In this document: positions 1 through 10,738 of the stretch, one piece after another
How the letters are laid out: each line of letters begins with the position of its first letter
How positions within the stretch are numbered: the first letter of the stretch is position 1
DNA from: Pseudoips prasinana
Taxonomy: Eukaryota > Arthropoda > Insecta > Lepidoptera > Nolidae
NCBI GenBank assembly: GCA_951640165.1
Contig: OX621250.1
Coordinates: forward strand, 5,952,001-6,016,000
Direction: 5' to 3'
Length of the DNA: 64,000 bases
Made by a program: the position numbers and the translations under genes
The notes under the pieces: generated by a model
What the model saw: only the letters and a program-made list of their open reading frames with translations
What the model was told of the DNA's origin: nothing
Database searches by the model: none

Positions 1-103
1 ATATTCGTGCTCATCACACAAATATTTGCACTTACCGGGATTCGAACCCAGGACCACCAGCTTCGTAGGCAGGAGCACTACCAACTAGGCTACGGTGACC
101 GTC
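1..103 (-). repeat. SINE family A, copy cut by window edge
   Basis: Minus-strand head of a tRNA-derived SINE. The reverse strand reads as a box A-like TAGCCTAGTTGG and a box B-like GGTTCGAATCC, the internal pol III promoter elements. The same unit recurs near 8.5, 32.3, 40.1, 54.3, 57.4 and 61.7 kb. The tail lies left of the window. Confidence 0.85.
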
Positions 104-149
104 CTTTGCCCCCAAAATTATTATGATAGTTTATAGAAGAAAGTAAAAG

Positions 150-355
150 GTTGGCTCTATGGCTGAGGGCGTAAAATATCACCATCCCGTGGGGGCCGTA
201 GAAGTAGACCCGAGCCAATATCTACCAGAGGACGGGCAGCAGCGTCTCTCTGTGTACTATGACCACCATACTGCGATCGCCAACCTGTCTGCCAAGCGTG
301 GCGTTTATGGCATATCCTCCTATTCTTAGGGAGGTCCAGCAGTGAATATTACCAA
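150..355 (+). repeat. LINE 3'-end type repeat (unit H)
   Basis: About 200 bp containing 'cccgtgggggccgtagaa', 'ctaccagaggacgggcagca' and 'ctatgaccaccatactgcga', ending in a degraded 'gaggtccagcagtg'. Near-identical units lie at 12838-13060 (minus), 57655-57910 and 62072-62305. At 57.9 and 62.3 kb the unit runs into the 'ggcctttgtccagc(a/t)gtggacgt' block that resembles the 3' end of the RTE element at 22147, so it is probably LINE 3' sequence. Confidence 0.6.
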
Positions 356-552
356 TAAGGCTGACGTGATGAAAGGTTTAATTTAAATAACTCATTTTTT
401 CTGTTAGCATATAATGTCCCACTGATTTATTGGCACGGATACGCTCAAAACAATAAGCGTATTTTACAAAAATATACCAGTGAGCCAGTGAGTGACACTG
501 GTTCGAAGTAGTTGTAAGGAGATTAATTTGGTGTTTATGACTGACTAGCTAC

Positions 553-694
553 AATACACGTGGACACACGGGTACATATCAAGCTATACATTTCCAATAT
601 AAGCTGACCTCTCATTGTATGGAAATCTTATACAACGCGGGATTAGTTTATACTGGAAATGTACAGCTTGATATGTCGCCGTGTGTACATACAG
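553..694. repeat. Fold-back MITE-like palindrome
   Basis: Imperfect inverted repeat with arms of roughly 48 bp ('acatatcaagctatacattt' against 'aaatgtacagcttgatatgt'). A second partial copy is at 32803-32905, which shows this is a dispersed family rather than a local accident. No coding capacity. Confidence 0.6.
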
Positions 695-695
695 T

Positions 696-1636
696 GAATT
701 CAACTGTATGTTTTTATTGCACATGTTACGTGATTTCACCGATTTTGGTAAACCATTTTCGATCATTCTTTTATTTTTGTTTCCGAAATGCTTTATTAAA
801 ATCGCAATCATATCGAAAACACAAATAAAAGGTTTGGAAAAAAGTAGTATTTTTTATAAATCTATAATAGGCAGAAGTAAATTATTAAAAAAAACATTAC
901 ACACGCTACAATGCTTTTGACATACTGTCAAACTGAGAAGAGATGACAAACATAGTGTTAAAACTGAGAACAGATTAAATATTATTTGTCTTTAATATCT
1001 ATAGTCTTTGACAATAGAATCTTTATGGTCGAATTTCGAACAAGTGCGATCTCTAGTATTTACAATTGGTTTTACAATTTTCAAGTATCAAACTCACTTA
1101 TAAGTGTCAGGTACCAGTTTCAGCGTTTTTACACGTGTTTATACAATAAAATCTTCGGCTAGAAAAAATAAAAATAGTATAGAATGTTACTATAGATATT
1201 TGAGATTAACTTCTGTGAAGTTAGACTCATTAGTTTGATTTCCACAGCTTATTAAGTTTAGTAGTTACATACCATCGATGGTAAATAGGAGTGTATTAGG
1301 GTGATTCTAGTCGCTCGTCACTCGTATCCTGTTCTCTCTCACCCCACTTCCATTTACAGAAACCGGGCCACTGGGGGGAGGGGGGATGGAGGGCGCGACC
1401 CGGGAATAATAATTTTAGCTCGGCGCGGTGGCATGGAAATGAAAAATGTCATACTGCTCCCGACACGCGGCGTGTATAAGGCTTTCACCTGCGATGGGAT
1501 GACCCGATATGCTTGTGAAACTACCATAAAATACCCCGTGCGTCGTGATGTATTAGCGCAATACGTTTTTCGATGAGTTATGTTATAATATTAGCGGAAC
1601 ACTTTGTATGGATGACGTATTTTTGTATTATTGGTG
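696..1636. other. Unassigned, no gene seen
   Basis: AT-rich DNA with a GC-rich block at about 1310-1530 that matches none of the repeats I can recognise in this window. Short open frames here have no recognisable domain. Confidence 0.5.
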
Positions 1637-1745
1637 TGACTGGCCTCTTGGTCTGGTGGCTAGTGATCCTGACTGCCAAGGTAGAGTCTGTGGGTTCGAT
1701 TCTCAAACAGGTCAAATCTTTGTGTCATGAAAACCATTATTTTTT
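1637..1745 (+). repeat. SINE family C head
   Basis: tRNA-like head: 'ggtctggtggctagtgatcc' resembles box A and 'gggttcgattc' box B. The remainder of the unit is missing because a Helitron-like element follows at 1762. Confidence 0.65.
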
Positions 1746-1761
1746 CTTTGGCTTGATGTGA

Positions 1762-1944
1762 TCACACTAATGTTATAAAGGCGAAAGTTTGTGAGTATGT
1801 AAGTGTGTATATTTGTTACTTCTTCACGTATAAACGGCTGGAGCGATTTTAATAAAATTTGGTATGGAGTTAGCTGACACCCTGGATTAACACATTATAG
1901 GCTTTATAAAGTTTAACGCGGGTAAAACCGCGGGGCACAGCTAG
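1762..1944 (+). mobile_element. Non-autonomous Helitron-like element
   Basis: Starts with TC after an A, contains 'actaatgttataaaggcga', and ends in the hairpin 'cgcgggtaaaaccgcg' followed by 'gggcacagCTAG' and then T. TC...hairpin...CTAG inserted between A and T is the Helitron signature. It lacks Rep/helicase coding sequence, so it depends on a partner in trans. It resembles the lepidopteran Lep1-type elements I recall; the name is not verified. Confidence 0.75.
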
Positions 1945-1964
1945 TAAATAAATATAAATAACTC

Positions 1965-2385
1965 GGGACAAACTAACACACAGCCATCTGATCCTAAACT
2001 AGGCAGAGTCTGTACTATGGCAACAAGACAACTGATAAAGATACTTATATATTTCTAAATACATACATATCATAGGTAAATTACGCCGAGACACAGATAA
2101 AATAATCGTGTTCATCACACAAATATTTGTCCTAGTGGGTATCGAACCCTCGACGTCTGGCTTAGTAGTTTGAGTCACTAACCATCAGGCCAATACCCAG
2201 TCAGATATTTGTGTGCATGAACATGTCTGTTTGTCCTGTGTCTGGGGGTAATTTATCTATATAAGTATGTATTTACAAAAAAAAAGTAGTATATGTAGTA
2301 TATCAGTTATCTGGTTTCCATAGCTCTGCTTAGGTTGGGATCAGATGGCCCTGTGTAAATAATGTCCCAGGATATTATTATGTTT
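1965..2385. repeat. SINE C (minus) followed by SINE B tail (plus)
   Basis: 1965-2200 is a minus-strand SINE C with tail ('ctaaactaggcagagtctgt'), core and tRNA-like head. 2205-2385 is the plus-strand body and tail of a SINE B, ending in 'aatgtcccaggatattatt'. They are joined head to broken body. Confidence 0.65.
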
Positions 2386-2416
2386 ATCAGTGGTCTGGTT
2401 GTTTAGTTTAGGATCA

Positions 2417-2659
2417 GGGGCTCTACCGGCTAAGTCGCCAAACATCGATTTCTTAAATGGCGTTCTAATAAATAAAGGTTAAAAATGACTTAATTAATCG
2501 TGAAATCGACTTCAACGTCGACAATCGATTCCGGACCATTTATGAAGTCACATGTGCTCATGGAAGCTGATTTAACCAATGATTAAGTCAATTTTAACCT
2601 TTATTTATTTGAACGCCATTTAAGAAATCGATGTTCGGCGACTTAGCCGGTAGAGCCCC
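2417..2659. repeat. Fold-back MITE (family M), copy 1
   Basis: Nearly the whole 243 bp is an inverted repeat. The left arm begins ggggctctaccggctaagtc and the right arm ends gacttagccggtagagcccc. Copies 2 and 3 are at 40641-40877 and 42899-43140. Non-coding; transcribed RNA would fold into one long hairpin. Confidence 0.8.
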
Positions 2660-2674
2660 AGAGCACATAAAAGT

Positions 2675-2868
2675 GTTAATCACACAAAGATGGATGGGGA
2701 TCAAACACAAGACCTCTGGCTTAGCAGTCTGGGCCACTAACCAATAGGCCAGTCAATGAAGTCTATCTAAAATATGTATGCATTTAGAAATATATAAGTA
2801 CGTTTATCAGTTGTCCGGTTGCCATACTACAGGCTCTGCCTAGTTTAGGATCAGATGGGAGTGTATGA
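2675..2868. repeat. SINE C fragments, head-to-tail inverted
   Basis: 2675-2757 is a minus-strand SINE C head; 2762-2868 is a plus-strand SINE C tail ('ggctctgcctagtttaggat'). The LINE at 2870 abuts the tail. Confidence 0.55.
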
Positions 2869-2869
2869 T

Positions 2870-4325
2870 GAAATGACCAAATCAGCGACAGTAAATTACT
2901 AAGCTTTGGAGTTCCACAGGGCTCAGTTTTGGGCCCAACACTGTTTTTACTGTACATTAACAGCCTGTGTAAACTGTCTTTGCCAAATTGTTCCATTTTT
3001 ACATATGCAGATGACACCGCGATGCTTGTACATGGGAGAGACTGGCCAGAAACATATAGACATACAGAAAAAGCTCTCAAATCTGTTATGACATGGTTTA
3101 CTGATAATGTACTAACAGTAAATCTAAATAAGACCATGTTTATGCCTTTCTCCCTAAAACCCTCCTCTCTCACTTGTCTGGATTCATTAGTCCTTAAAGC
3201 TCATACAAACCGTTGTATAAATTTACTTGCACCAGCATGTAATTGCCCACAATTAAAAAAGTCTGACTCTGTTCGCTATCTAGGGATCATAATAGATAAC
3301 TCATTAAATTGGAAGCCCCATCTGGAAACACTAACTTCAAGAGCTCGAAAACTGACTTATATTTTTAAAAGACTAAGACAATCGGCAGACCCTATCACCT
3401 TAAAAACTGTCTATTATGCATTATGCCAATCCATACTAACCTATTGCATTTCTGTATGGGGAGGTGCGATTAAAACTAATTTATTACAATTGGAACGTGC
3501 ACAAAGGGCTGTCCTCAAAGTAATGACACTTAAGCCCTATAGGTACTCTACTACAATGCTATATTCAGATTGTAAAGTGCTCACCGTGAGACAACTCTTT
3601 GTCCTCCAAACCATCCTTAGGAAACATAAAACAATAGTATATGATCGAAATTCTGTCAAATATCGACGAAGTTATAAAGTCTGCTTAACCCAAAAGTCTC
3701 ATACTACTTCAGCCCAAAGACATTTTCGAGTAATTGGAAGTCATCTCTATAATATAATTAATAAAAATTGTAATATATTTCCGTTTCCCACTACATTATG
3801 TAAAAAGAAAGTCTATAACTGGCTTCAGACTTTGAACTATGAGGAGACGGAAAAATTAATAAGAGTAAATGTATTATAATTGTATTATAATATTACACGA
3901 TCTACCCCATACGTAAAACGCTCACAACGCTCACATAACTCACTTCCTTTCTTCACATATGTGTATGGTACACTTACCCACTCACACAACCATACCATAC
4001 TCTCACACACATTCAATTATTAACACACATTCTAGACACGATGAGGTTTTTCTAGATATTTTATATTTTTAGTTTATGATTTATTTTCTTTTAGTTTAAT
4101 ATAGTAGTTTTTAAGTTTAATAGGTGACTTATCTGCCACGTTCCTTCCAAAGGATACTAAATGTGCAAACTTGTGAGGGCACTGGTACCCATAACACAAG
4201 TTAAATCTTACCTTGGGTACCAGAGTTCAATTAGTCTACTTACTTTTTGCTTATGTACATAAAAAAAGGATTTACTGTAAGTGGTTATTGTACAATTATC
4301 TGGGAAAAATAAAAATTATTATTAG
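2870..4325 (+). mobile_element. 5'-truncated non-LTR retrotransposon (jockey/CR1-like)
   Basis: Contains the reverse-transcriptase frame described next, then about 440 bp of AT-rich 3' UTR ending in an A-rich 'aaataaaaattattatta' tail. The upstream endonuclease and most of the RT fingers are absent, as expected for target-primed reverse transcription that stopped early. The exact 3' end and target duplication were not resolved. Confidence 0.75.
2875..3879 (+). pseudogene. Reverse transcriptase C-terminal portion of a LINE
   Basis: The open frame starts at the truncation point (an in-frame stop lies at 2869-2871, in the flank) and runs about 334 codons to TAA. It begins with DQISDSKLLSFGVPQGSVLG, the RT motif GVPQGSVLGP, then YADD, the catalytic polymerase box, about 30 residues later. 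A thumb-like region (VRYLGIIIDNSLNWKPH) and a C-terminal region with RAQRAVLKVM follow. This is typical of jockey/CR1-superclade ORF2 proteins. Without endonuclease and the front of RT it cannot be a working retrotransposon, although the remaining frame has no internal stop, which suggests a fairly recent insertion. The exact clade is not decided. Confidence 0.8.
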
Positions 4326-4329
4326 TTGA

Positions 4330-4846
4330 CCCTATATTTTTATATTATTCTGTATTTCTGAGCATATTCCTGTGGACCAATTGCGTGGGATAAATTGGTG
4401 TGTTTGCGGCTTACAGGATTAGAGAGATTAAGAAGTATTTACTGGGGGATAAAGTTTTCCCTTCGTTGAGGTAAATCACGTTTCCTTTTCCCGTTTTATC
4501 GTCGGAACTAACTTCAGAACTTCTGTCAAATCAATATTAATTAATCTATTTCTTGATCGGTATTGGTACGCCACGTAAAATTACGTTCAGTCTACTCCAG
4601 CTAACTTAATAAACTCGAATTACGAAAATCAGCCTACAACCAGATTTAATAAAATAATGGATTTACCAGATTAATAAAACAATTGTGTAACACGCAACAT
4701 TTAGTTTCTATATATCAAGTATTCTATCTATCAAGCTATTTCAGCTAGAGGGCCTCCCAAAAACCTAAGCGGTGCAGTGATGCCCCCAATGGTATAGTGG
4801 TTACAATTTAGGTGTTATCTAAGTCCAGAACCCTCCCAGGATACGT
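4330..4846. other. Unassigned spacer
   Basis: AT-rich, no gene or repeat recognised. The last part ('ccaatggtatagtggttaca') is faintly tRNA-like and may be a decayed SINE head. Confidence 0.4.
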
Positions 4847-4854
4847 GTTCCGAC

Positions 4855-5215
4855 TAGTGTTGAAAATGACTACAGTGACTGAATTAGACTGACTGTCATT
4901 TACGGTCAAATTCGTTAAAAATGGTCATTAACAGTCAAAAATGGTCATTTTCAGTCAATTTGATTTCAGTAATATACCTTTTAAGTTGACTTTGATGTCG
5001 TCTTATCCTCTCATGATATAATAGAAAATAAAACGTTGCTTCATTTAAACTTGCATATAAATTGGGTACCTAAATAAATAAATAATTGGGTGTTAGTCGA
5101 GAATGGACAATAATATTTAAGTCAAATTGACTGAATTTGACAGTAAATGACCGGTCATTTAAGGTTTATGACAATTGTGACTCATTCAGTCATATTCAAT
5201 CATTTTACATCTCTA
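4855..5215. mobile_element. hAT-type MITE with 8-bp target duplication
   Basis: Ends TAGTGTTGAAAATGA (left) and TAGAGATGTAAAATGA (right, reversed) form imperfect terminal inverted repeats. Both sides are flanked by the identical 8-bp duplication GTTCCGAC (4847-4854 and 5216-5223). 8-bp duplications and TAG-type ends fit the hAT superfamily. The inside is made of repeated 'ggtcat' and 'agtcaa' words and codes for nothing. It sits at the left edge of the repeat at 5216. Confidence 0.85.
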
Positions 5216-5400
5216 GTTCCGACCGTCTGGGACATAGCGTAAAAGGGGGACACCGGAGCAGCATACCCGCGTTCCTGGGGCTCCCCCATCAGGCGCCAAG
5301 ATGTTCCACGGCAGATTAGTTTAAGTCGATGCGAGTCCGACATACCCACCCGCGGACACTTTTTGCGGGTGCCATGTGAAGGTATTCCCCCTACCTTATC
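5216..5400 (+). repeat. Dispersed repeat J
   Basis: Matches 11603-11775 on the other strand: shared blocks 'cagcatacccgcgttcctgg', 'gctcccccatcaggcgcc' and 'gagtccgacatacccaccc'. The 11.6-kb copy has a poly-T start, so this is probably the 3' part of a retroelement in plus orientation. No domain recognised. Confidence 0.5.
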
Positions 5401-5639
5401 AAAAATACCTCGAAAGTTAATTCGGTTGTTGGCGGTTCTAATGCCGCTAAACCTTGCTCCTTGACTATATTATCTAACTAAACTTTTCACCATCCGTGTT
5501 CAACAAAGGGTCTGTAGCAATGTTAAAGTGTAAGCTCATTAGACCAAACCATTGCCATGCCATTACTTCGCAACACCATTGTTGCACTTATATGGCAACT
5601 GTTGCTCTAGCCATATGAACCTTTAAATGTAGCACGTGT

Positions 5640-6240
5640 ATTACGTACAAAGGCAAATAAGACTCAATTTAGACTTTGTGTACCTAAATATCTATGTAAC
5701 TAGGAATAATTATGTACACTTAATTATATTACTCCAAACATGTTCTGACTATTAACAAGCGCTTTTTTAAAGTCTACGTGAATAAAAACCTTATTTATTT
5801 TATTTTAAAAGGTTTTAAACGGTTATTGGGTACTTCGAAAATTATAGGATACCGACAGCCTAATACCACATCTTCTCTTACTGTCATGTGTGATCAGGGC
5901 AAACGCCAGCGTATTGAATTTATATTGAAAAGAAATAACTTTATAACCGTAGTTTAATTTAAACAAACTACTGGTATAAAAGCTATACTTTCTATAAATA
6001 ATTAAAAAGAAAAGGTTTTTATTCACGTAGACTTATAAAAAGCACTTGTAAATAGTCAGAACATGTTTGTAGTAATACAGTTATTATTTCTAGTTACTTA
6101 TTACAGATTAAGGTACAAGGAAAGAAAAACATTTATACAATTTATTTTATAATGGTAGTGATATTTAGCTAGCTTGTATTAAGTTATTGTCAAGGAGATT
6201 ATGTTTAGGTTTAATTATATTATAATAATATTTCATCATC
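5640..6240. repeat. Repeat K, two inverted copies
   Basis: About 5640-5795 (plus) and 6010-6200 (minus) are inverted copies of the same repeat, recognisable by 'aagtctacgtgaataaaaac' and its reverse 'gtttttattcacgtagact'. Other copies lie at 36640-36800 and 39303-39520. A-rich ends suggest a retroelement 3' end. No genes. Confidence 0.55.
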
Positions 6241-6536
6241 TTCACCACATGGTGGTCTTCCATATGAAGCTCGGAGCACGGCTGAAGTGAGGGTTCAGGT
6301 GAACCTAGCTGGTTAGTTGCAATGGCACTGTAGCTTTCACAAGCTAGATGAATGCTCTATCTGGAGAAGAAAGTAAGAACCAAAATTCGACCTTCCATAT
6401 CCCTCATAAGCTTAGATTTCTTCAATTAATAAATAAATATCTTGGGACAACTAACTAACTGCCTTTTGATCCCAAACTAGGCAGAGCCTGTACTATAGCA
6501 ACCAGAGAACTGATTAACATACTTATATATTTCTGA

Positions 6537-6843
6537 ACTAGCCGTGCCCCGCGGTTTTACCCGCGTTAAACTTTATAAATTATCACAGCTTCTCCACGTA
6601 GGTGATAGAATGATAATATGTAACCTATATGTTGACCCGACCTCTTAATAATATTCATGCAAAATTTGAAGTAAATCCATGCAGTACTTTTTGAGTTTAG
6701 CCCGGACATACAAACAGACAAAATTCTAAAAACTATATTTTTGGCTTCGATATAGATTATAGATCACGCTCCAAGTATCCTTTAAAAAAAAATTCAATGT
6801 ACAGTTTTGACTTTCCTACGATTTTATTATATGTATAGATAGA
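6537..6843 (-). mobile_element. Helitron-like element, long subfamily
   Basis: The left end 'ctagccgtgccccgcggttt' is the reversed CTAG end with its hairpin. The body contains 'agtttagcccggacatacaa' and 'aactatatttttggcttcga', shared with 47827-48063, 56535-57356 and 62998-63318. The other end is 'attttattatatgtatagat'. No coding sequence. Confidence 0.7.
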
Positions 6844-6866
6844 TACACAAATACAGACACAACAAA

Positions 6867-7123
6867 TAATAATAATATCCTGGGACATTATTTACACACG
6901 GCCATCTGATCCCAAACTAAGCAGCTTGTACTATGGAAACCAGATGACTGATATACTACATATACTACTTTTCTTTTGTAAATACATACTTATATAGATA
7001 AATACACCTAGACTCAGGACAAATAGACATGTTCATGCACACAAATATTTTTCCTGGGTGGGAATCGAACCCACAACCTCCGGCGTGAAAATCAAGCATT
7101 TGCCAACCACGCCAACAGGCCCG
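6867..7123 (-). repeat. SINE family B
   Basis: Minus-strand unit. Reversed, the head contains 'ggcgtggttggcaaatgctt' and 'gggttcgattcccacccagg' (box A- and box B-like), then a core and a tail ending in 'gtcccaggatattatt'. Other copies at 21803, 48775 and 52528. Confidence 0.75.
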
Positions 7124-7230
7124 TCATAGTGTTCATCACACAAAGATTTGTTCCAGGTGAGAATCGAATCCACGATCTCCATTTTAGCAGTCAGGATCAC
7201 TTATCACTAGAGCAATAGGCCAGTCAATTA

Positions 7231-8109
7231 TTTGCACAACAAACAAAACTTCAGAAAACTCATATGAAGATGGTGAAAATAAGCATCTAATTACTATAAA
7301 AATCTCCCAAGAGAAAATGTAGAGTCGCCAAAATACTCTGGAAGACATTTTCCTTTCAAAATGTTCTGCAAATGACAGACATTTGGTGGAAATATTGCCT
7401 TTTCGGGTCCAGATATTGGTGTCAGCAAATTGAAACGTGCCTATAATAAGACTATTTGTATTCCGAGTACTAAAGTTACACTGGATAATCTATTGCTGTT
7501 ACAATGTCCTCTTGGCTGAACTTTGTTTATAGCGGGCAGACTCTACGGAGATTAGCCATCTGCTAGTGGCATATTCTAGTGGACTTAATGCACTCTCTGT
7601 GCCTCTACTTTTGTAATCCGATTGGCAAATTATGGTGAGGACTGACAACTCTAGGTGTTTTTAAGTTACGGGAGTGTAACACCGCTCTACCTCCGGTGTT
7701 GTAATTTTATTTTGTTAAAAAATAAATAGCGCGTTTCTAGCCTAACCCGGAAATCGGACTCTGGATCGTATTATGGTCATCGAACAAATTACTGAAAAGC
7801 CTGCGAGGCAATTATAGTGTTGCCGATTATATCAAGATATCGTAATGTAACTTTAAAATCGTAAAATCTCGCTGCTGCAACATAAAAGAGATGTAACTTT
7901 ATAAAGGCTGAACAGATTTAAGTGAATCAAGGGTACAAGTCATTTCTTTTCAATCCCAAATTGGGTTATCAGCTACAATCAGGTACCACCTCCTACATAA
8001 CGCCACTGATTACAATGACTAAACAATGTTCGTGGCGGCGGCGGTTATAAAGAAAAATGGGCATGAGTAAGACATTGCTACATGGAGTAAAAATACGCCT
8101 TTTTTATAA
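7231..8109. other. Unassigned
   Basis: No gene, long repeat or clear element end seen. Around 7540-7600 'gagattagccatctgctagt' resembles a decayed SINE E tail. Confidence 0.4.
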
Positions 8110-8252
8110 AAGACAACGCCCGCACTAGGGAATTTAATCCCTGTGTCGCGGGGTACTTTACAAACATAATTGACGGACACAAAGTACATCCAGACTCAGA
8201 ACAACTATTTATGGGTCACACAAATAGTTGTACTGCGCGGGATTCGACGTTT
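8110..8252 (-). repeat. SINE family D, partial
   Basis: Minus-strand tail ('ccgcactagggaatttaatc') and core ('cagactcagaacaactattt'). The tRNA-like head is truncated at 'gcgggattcgac'. Confidence 0.7.
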
Positions 8253-8545
8253 GCTTTATATCATGAAACCGTACGCACTTCTATTTATTTACTTCTGCTA
8301 TCTAACTACTTCTATTTTCCGAGCTTCATTACAGTAAACAAAACAAAAAATCTTTATTTATCCAAAAAAAACAGTGTTTAAAATACAGGTTAATATTTGG
8401 TTTGGAAATACATTTATAGTTTATATTGCAAAATCTGTGCAAGAATAATACTCTACTTCTTAAGCTAGGGTACACCTGTATTATAAGAGGTAGTTTGCGG
8501 TCAATTATCAACAAAACTCATATCGCAAGTGCTTTTGTCAATTTA

Positions 8546-8797
8546 ATAATAATAATAATATAGTGACAATGACACACAGATCATCCTAGCCCCAAACTAA
8601 GCAAAGCTTGTACTATGGGTACCAGGCGACCGATATACATACTTATATACATAGATAAATACTTATATACATAGAAAACATCCATGTCTCAGAAACAAAT
8701 ATTCGTGCTCATCACACAAATATTTGCACTTACCGGGATTCGAACCCAGGACCACTATCGTAGGCAGGAGCACTACCAACTAGGCTACGGTGACCGT
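8546..8797 (-). repeat. SINE family A
   Basis: Complete minus-strand copy: reversed head, core and tail. Seven bases of the head ('cagcttc') are missing compared with the other copies. Confidence 0.85.
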
Positions 8798-9537
8798 AAT
8801 CTTTATTTTGTCCTTCGGAAGTCTAAACTCGTCCAATATAAGCCGCCACTTCGACACAAAAATCTCCCAATGGACTGCAAAATAAATAAAAATAAACTTC
8901 CCTTTGTTTCGCAGCATGAAAGCACCCCCTTCTATAAGGTGGGAGTATACTGAAAGGCTATTTTTAACTCGGATTTACTGAGTGTACACGAATGTTCCAT
9001 TAAAAATGTTATTTTCAACCTTTTCATAGAAGGCTTTGCAACCCAACCCACCATCTTATTTAGAATATGATACACAATTCGCCCACCACATATTTTGGGG
9101 TGTGATCTCTACCTAAACATTCGTGTTATTAACCGACTACAAGAGATGTTGTAATCAATTTGAATTTATTTATTTTTATTTTAAGTTTATAATGATAGTT
9201 GTTTGTACGTAGTTTTAATCTATTTCCAATATCTATGTTAGTATAGTTTTAATTTATTTACTAAAAAATTCATTATATAGTTGCTAATTAAATATTACTT
9301 ATTTTAACGTGAAAGTACTACATAGAATAAAACGATAATAAGTTGATAAATAAACTGTACAAAGTAATATTAAACGTTTATTTGAATTTATGTTATTCTT
9401 TTGTATCTATGTTAGGTCATTTTTCAGGTTTATGAGAATCGATTTTGTCTGAAATCGATAGGGAATGCTTTGGGAACGGTCCCACAAAAAAATTACTACG
9501 ATCAGTTGGAAGAAGAAAAAGTTGATAGAAGGTTTGA
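8798..9537. other. Unassigned
   Basis: AT-rich, no gene or recognisable element. Confidence 0.4.
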
Positions 9538-9563
9538 CTGCTCGTGTGGCGCAGCGGCTAATT

Positions 9564-9891
9564 TTTATTATTAATCATTTATTTCAGAATAAATTTCCAT
9601 ATATTTTTAGTAAAAGTCTTAACCTAGTGTTAGTAAAAGAGACTCTTATACAAAAGTAAAAACGGCTGACACCCCCGTGTGCAGCCGTATCCAGTGAGCC
9701 AGCATGGGGCTGTCCCATCTATCACACAATACACTCAGGATGCTGTGGGGGCTAGCACGTATTCTACCAAGAATAGAAGCGCACCGTTTCCGTATAATTG
9801 CATGAAAACCATCCACCCTGGCCTCGATGAACATCCCGGAAGCGCTACAAAAGCGTGGTAGACCCAACAGCATCCTAAACACATTGTTAGT
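9564..9891 (-). mobile_element. 5'-truncated LINE 3' end inside SINE D
   Basis: A minus-strand piece with an AT-rich 3' UTR (9564-9645) and the last part of a LINE protein (next entry). It is bounded on both sides by SINE D sequence and an 8-bp near-repeat. Confidence 0.65.
9646..9890 (-). pseudogene. C-terminal fragment of a LINE polyprotein
   Basis: About 81 codons ending in a stop. The protein contains NNVFRMLLGLPRFCSASGMF, then RKRCASILGRIRASPHSIL and LHTGVSAVFTFV at the end. From memory this pattern (FR.L.GLPR.CSAS.MF, RKR.AS...R.R.SP.SIL) is common at the C-terminus of insect LINE ORF2 proteins, after the RT. The open frame continues upstream into SINE sequence, which is not part of the protein. 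Non-functional fragment. Confidence 0.6.
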
Positions 9892-10186
9892 GGCTAAGGC
9901 AGTCGCCTCGCCGCCTGTCGCAGGTTCGAGTCCCGCGCCGGACAACTATTTGTATGACCCCTAAGTAGTTGTACTGAGTCTGGGTGTAACTTGTGTCCGT
10001 CTATTATATGTTTGTAAAGTACCCCGCGACACAGGGATTAAATTCCCTAGTGCGGGCGTTGTTTGAAAAACAAAACAGTACCTGACTGCTCGTTGCCGTT
10101 TAGTTTCTTCAAGCAGTAGGCTTTCAGTGACGCGATATACATACTTATGTAAATTACACACATATCTTTTTTTTTATTTTTATGTA

Positions 10187-10512
10187 CTAGCTGACCCGAC
10201 AGACCTTGTCCTGTCTTAACGATGAAGGACTATTAACGCACGCTATCTGTCAATACTATGTCAAATAAAAAAAAGTTACATTAAAAAAGGTTATATTGTC
10301 CAAAGCGCTAAGGTTAGATTAGAAATAATATTTGGTTGTGAAGTATTCTTAAATTTTCTTATTTTCCGCGCAATTTTAAATTCTTTTTTTTACATAAGAA
10401 CCTTCTCCTGACAATAACAAACACAATAAAAAAAGAAATAGTGAAATCGGTCCAGCCGTTCACGCGTGATGTCGTGACAACGGAAAACGGGTTTTTTTTT
10501 TATATATATAGA
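10187..10512 (-). mobile_element. Helitron-like element, third subfamily
   Basis: Left end 'ctagctgacccgacagacct' (reversed CTAG end), body with 'aatcggtccagccgttcacg', right end 'tatatatatagatt'. It shares CTAG and the 'ccagccgtt' word with the other Helitron-like elements but not the rest of the sequence. Non-coding. Confidence 0.55.
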
Positions 10513-10738
10513 TTTATTTATTAAGAAAACCAACAGCGATACAGATAATAACACAATTTACATGATACAATATAAAAGAAAGGCCAATGGCAGGTTTTCC
10601 TTAGTATAACATTAAAAGTGTAGTTGGCTAAAAAATCTTATGGGAATGTATTTTTTTTCCGTGAAAAATATGCACACATATATCAAGAATATGAAATTTT
10701 TCTTTTTTTTTAATGTATGTATATATACCTAATCTAAT

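Larger units (their letters stand above)
6439..7230 (-). repeat. SINE C split by a Helitron-like element and a SINE B
   Basis: Minus-strand SINE C: tail at 6439-6536, middle at 6841-6866 ('agatacacaaatacagacac'), head at 7124-7230. The gaps are filled by a Helitron-like element (6537-6843) and a SINE B (6867-7123). SINE C was therefore here first. Confidence 0.65.
9538..10065 (+). repeat. SINE family D interrupted by a LINE 3' end
   Basis: The head 'cgtgtggcgcagcggctaa' stops at 9563 and resumes at about 9892 ('gtggctaaggcagtcgcctc'), continuing through box B ('ggttcgagtcccgcg'), the core and the tail 'ttccctagtgcgggcgttgt'. The repeated 'gYggctaa' on both sides looks like the target duplication of the LINE insertion. 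Confidence 0.75.
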
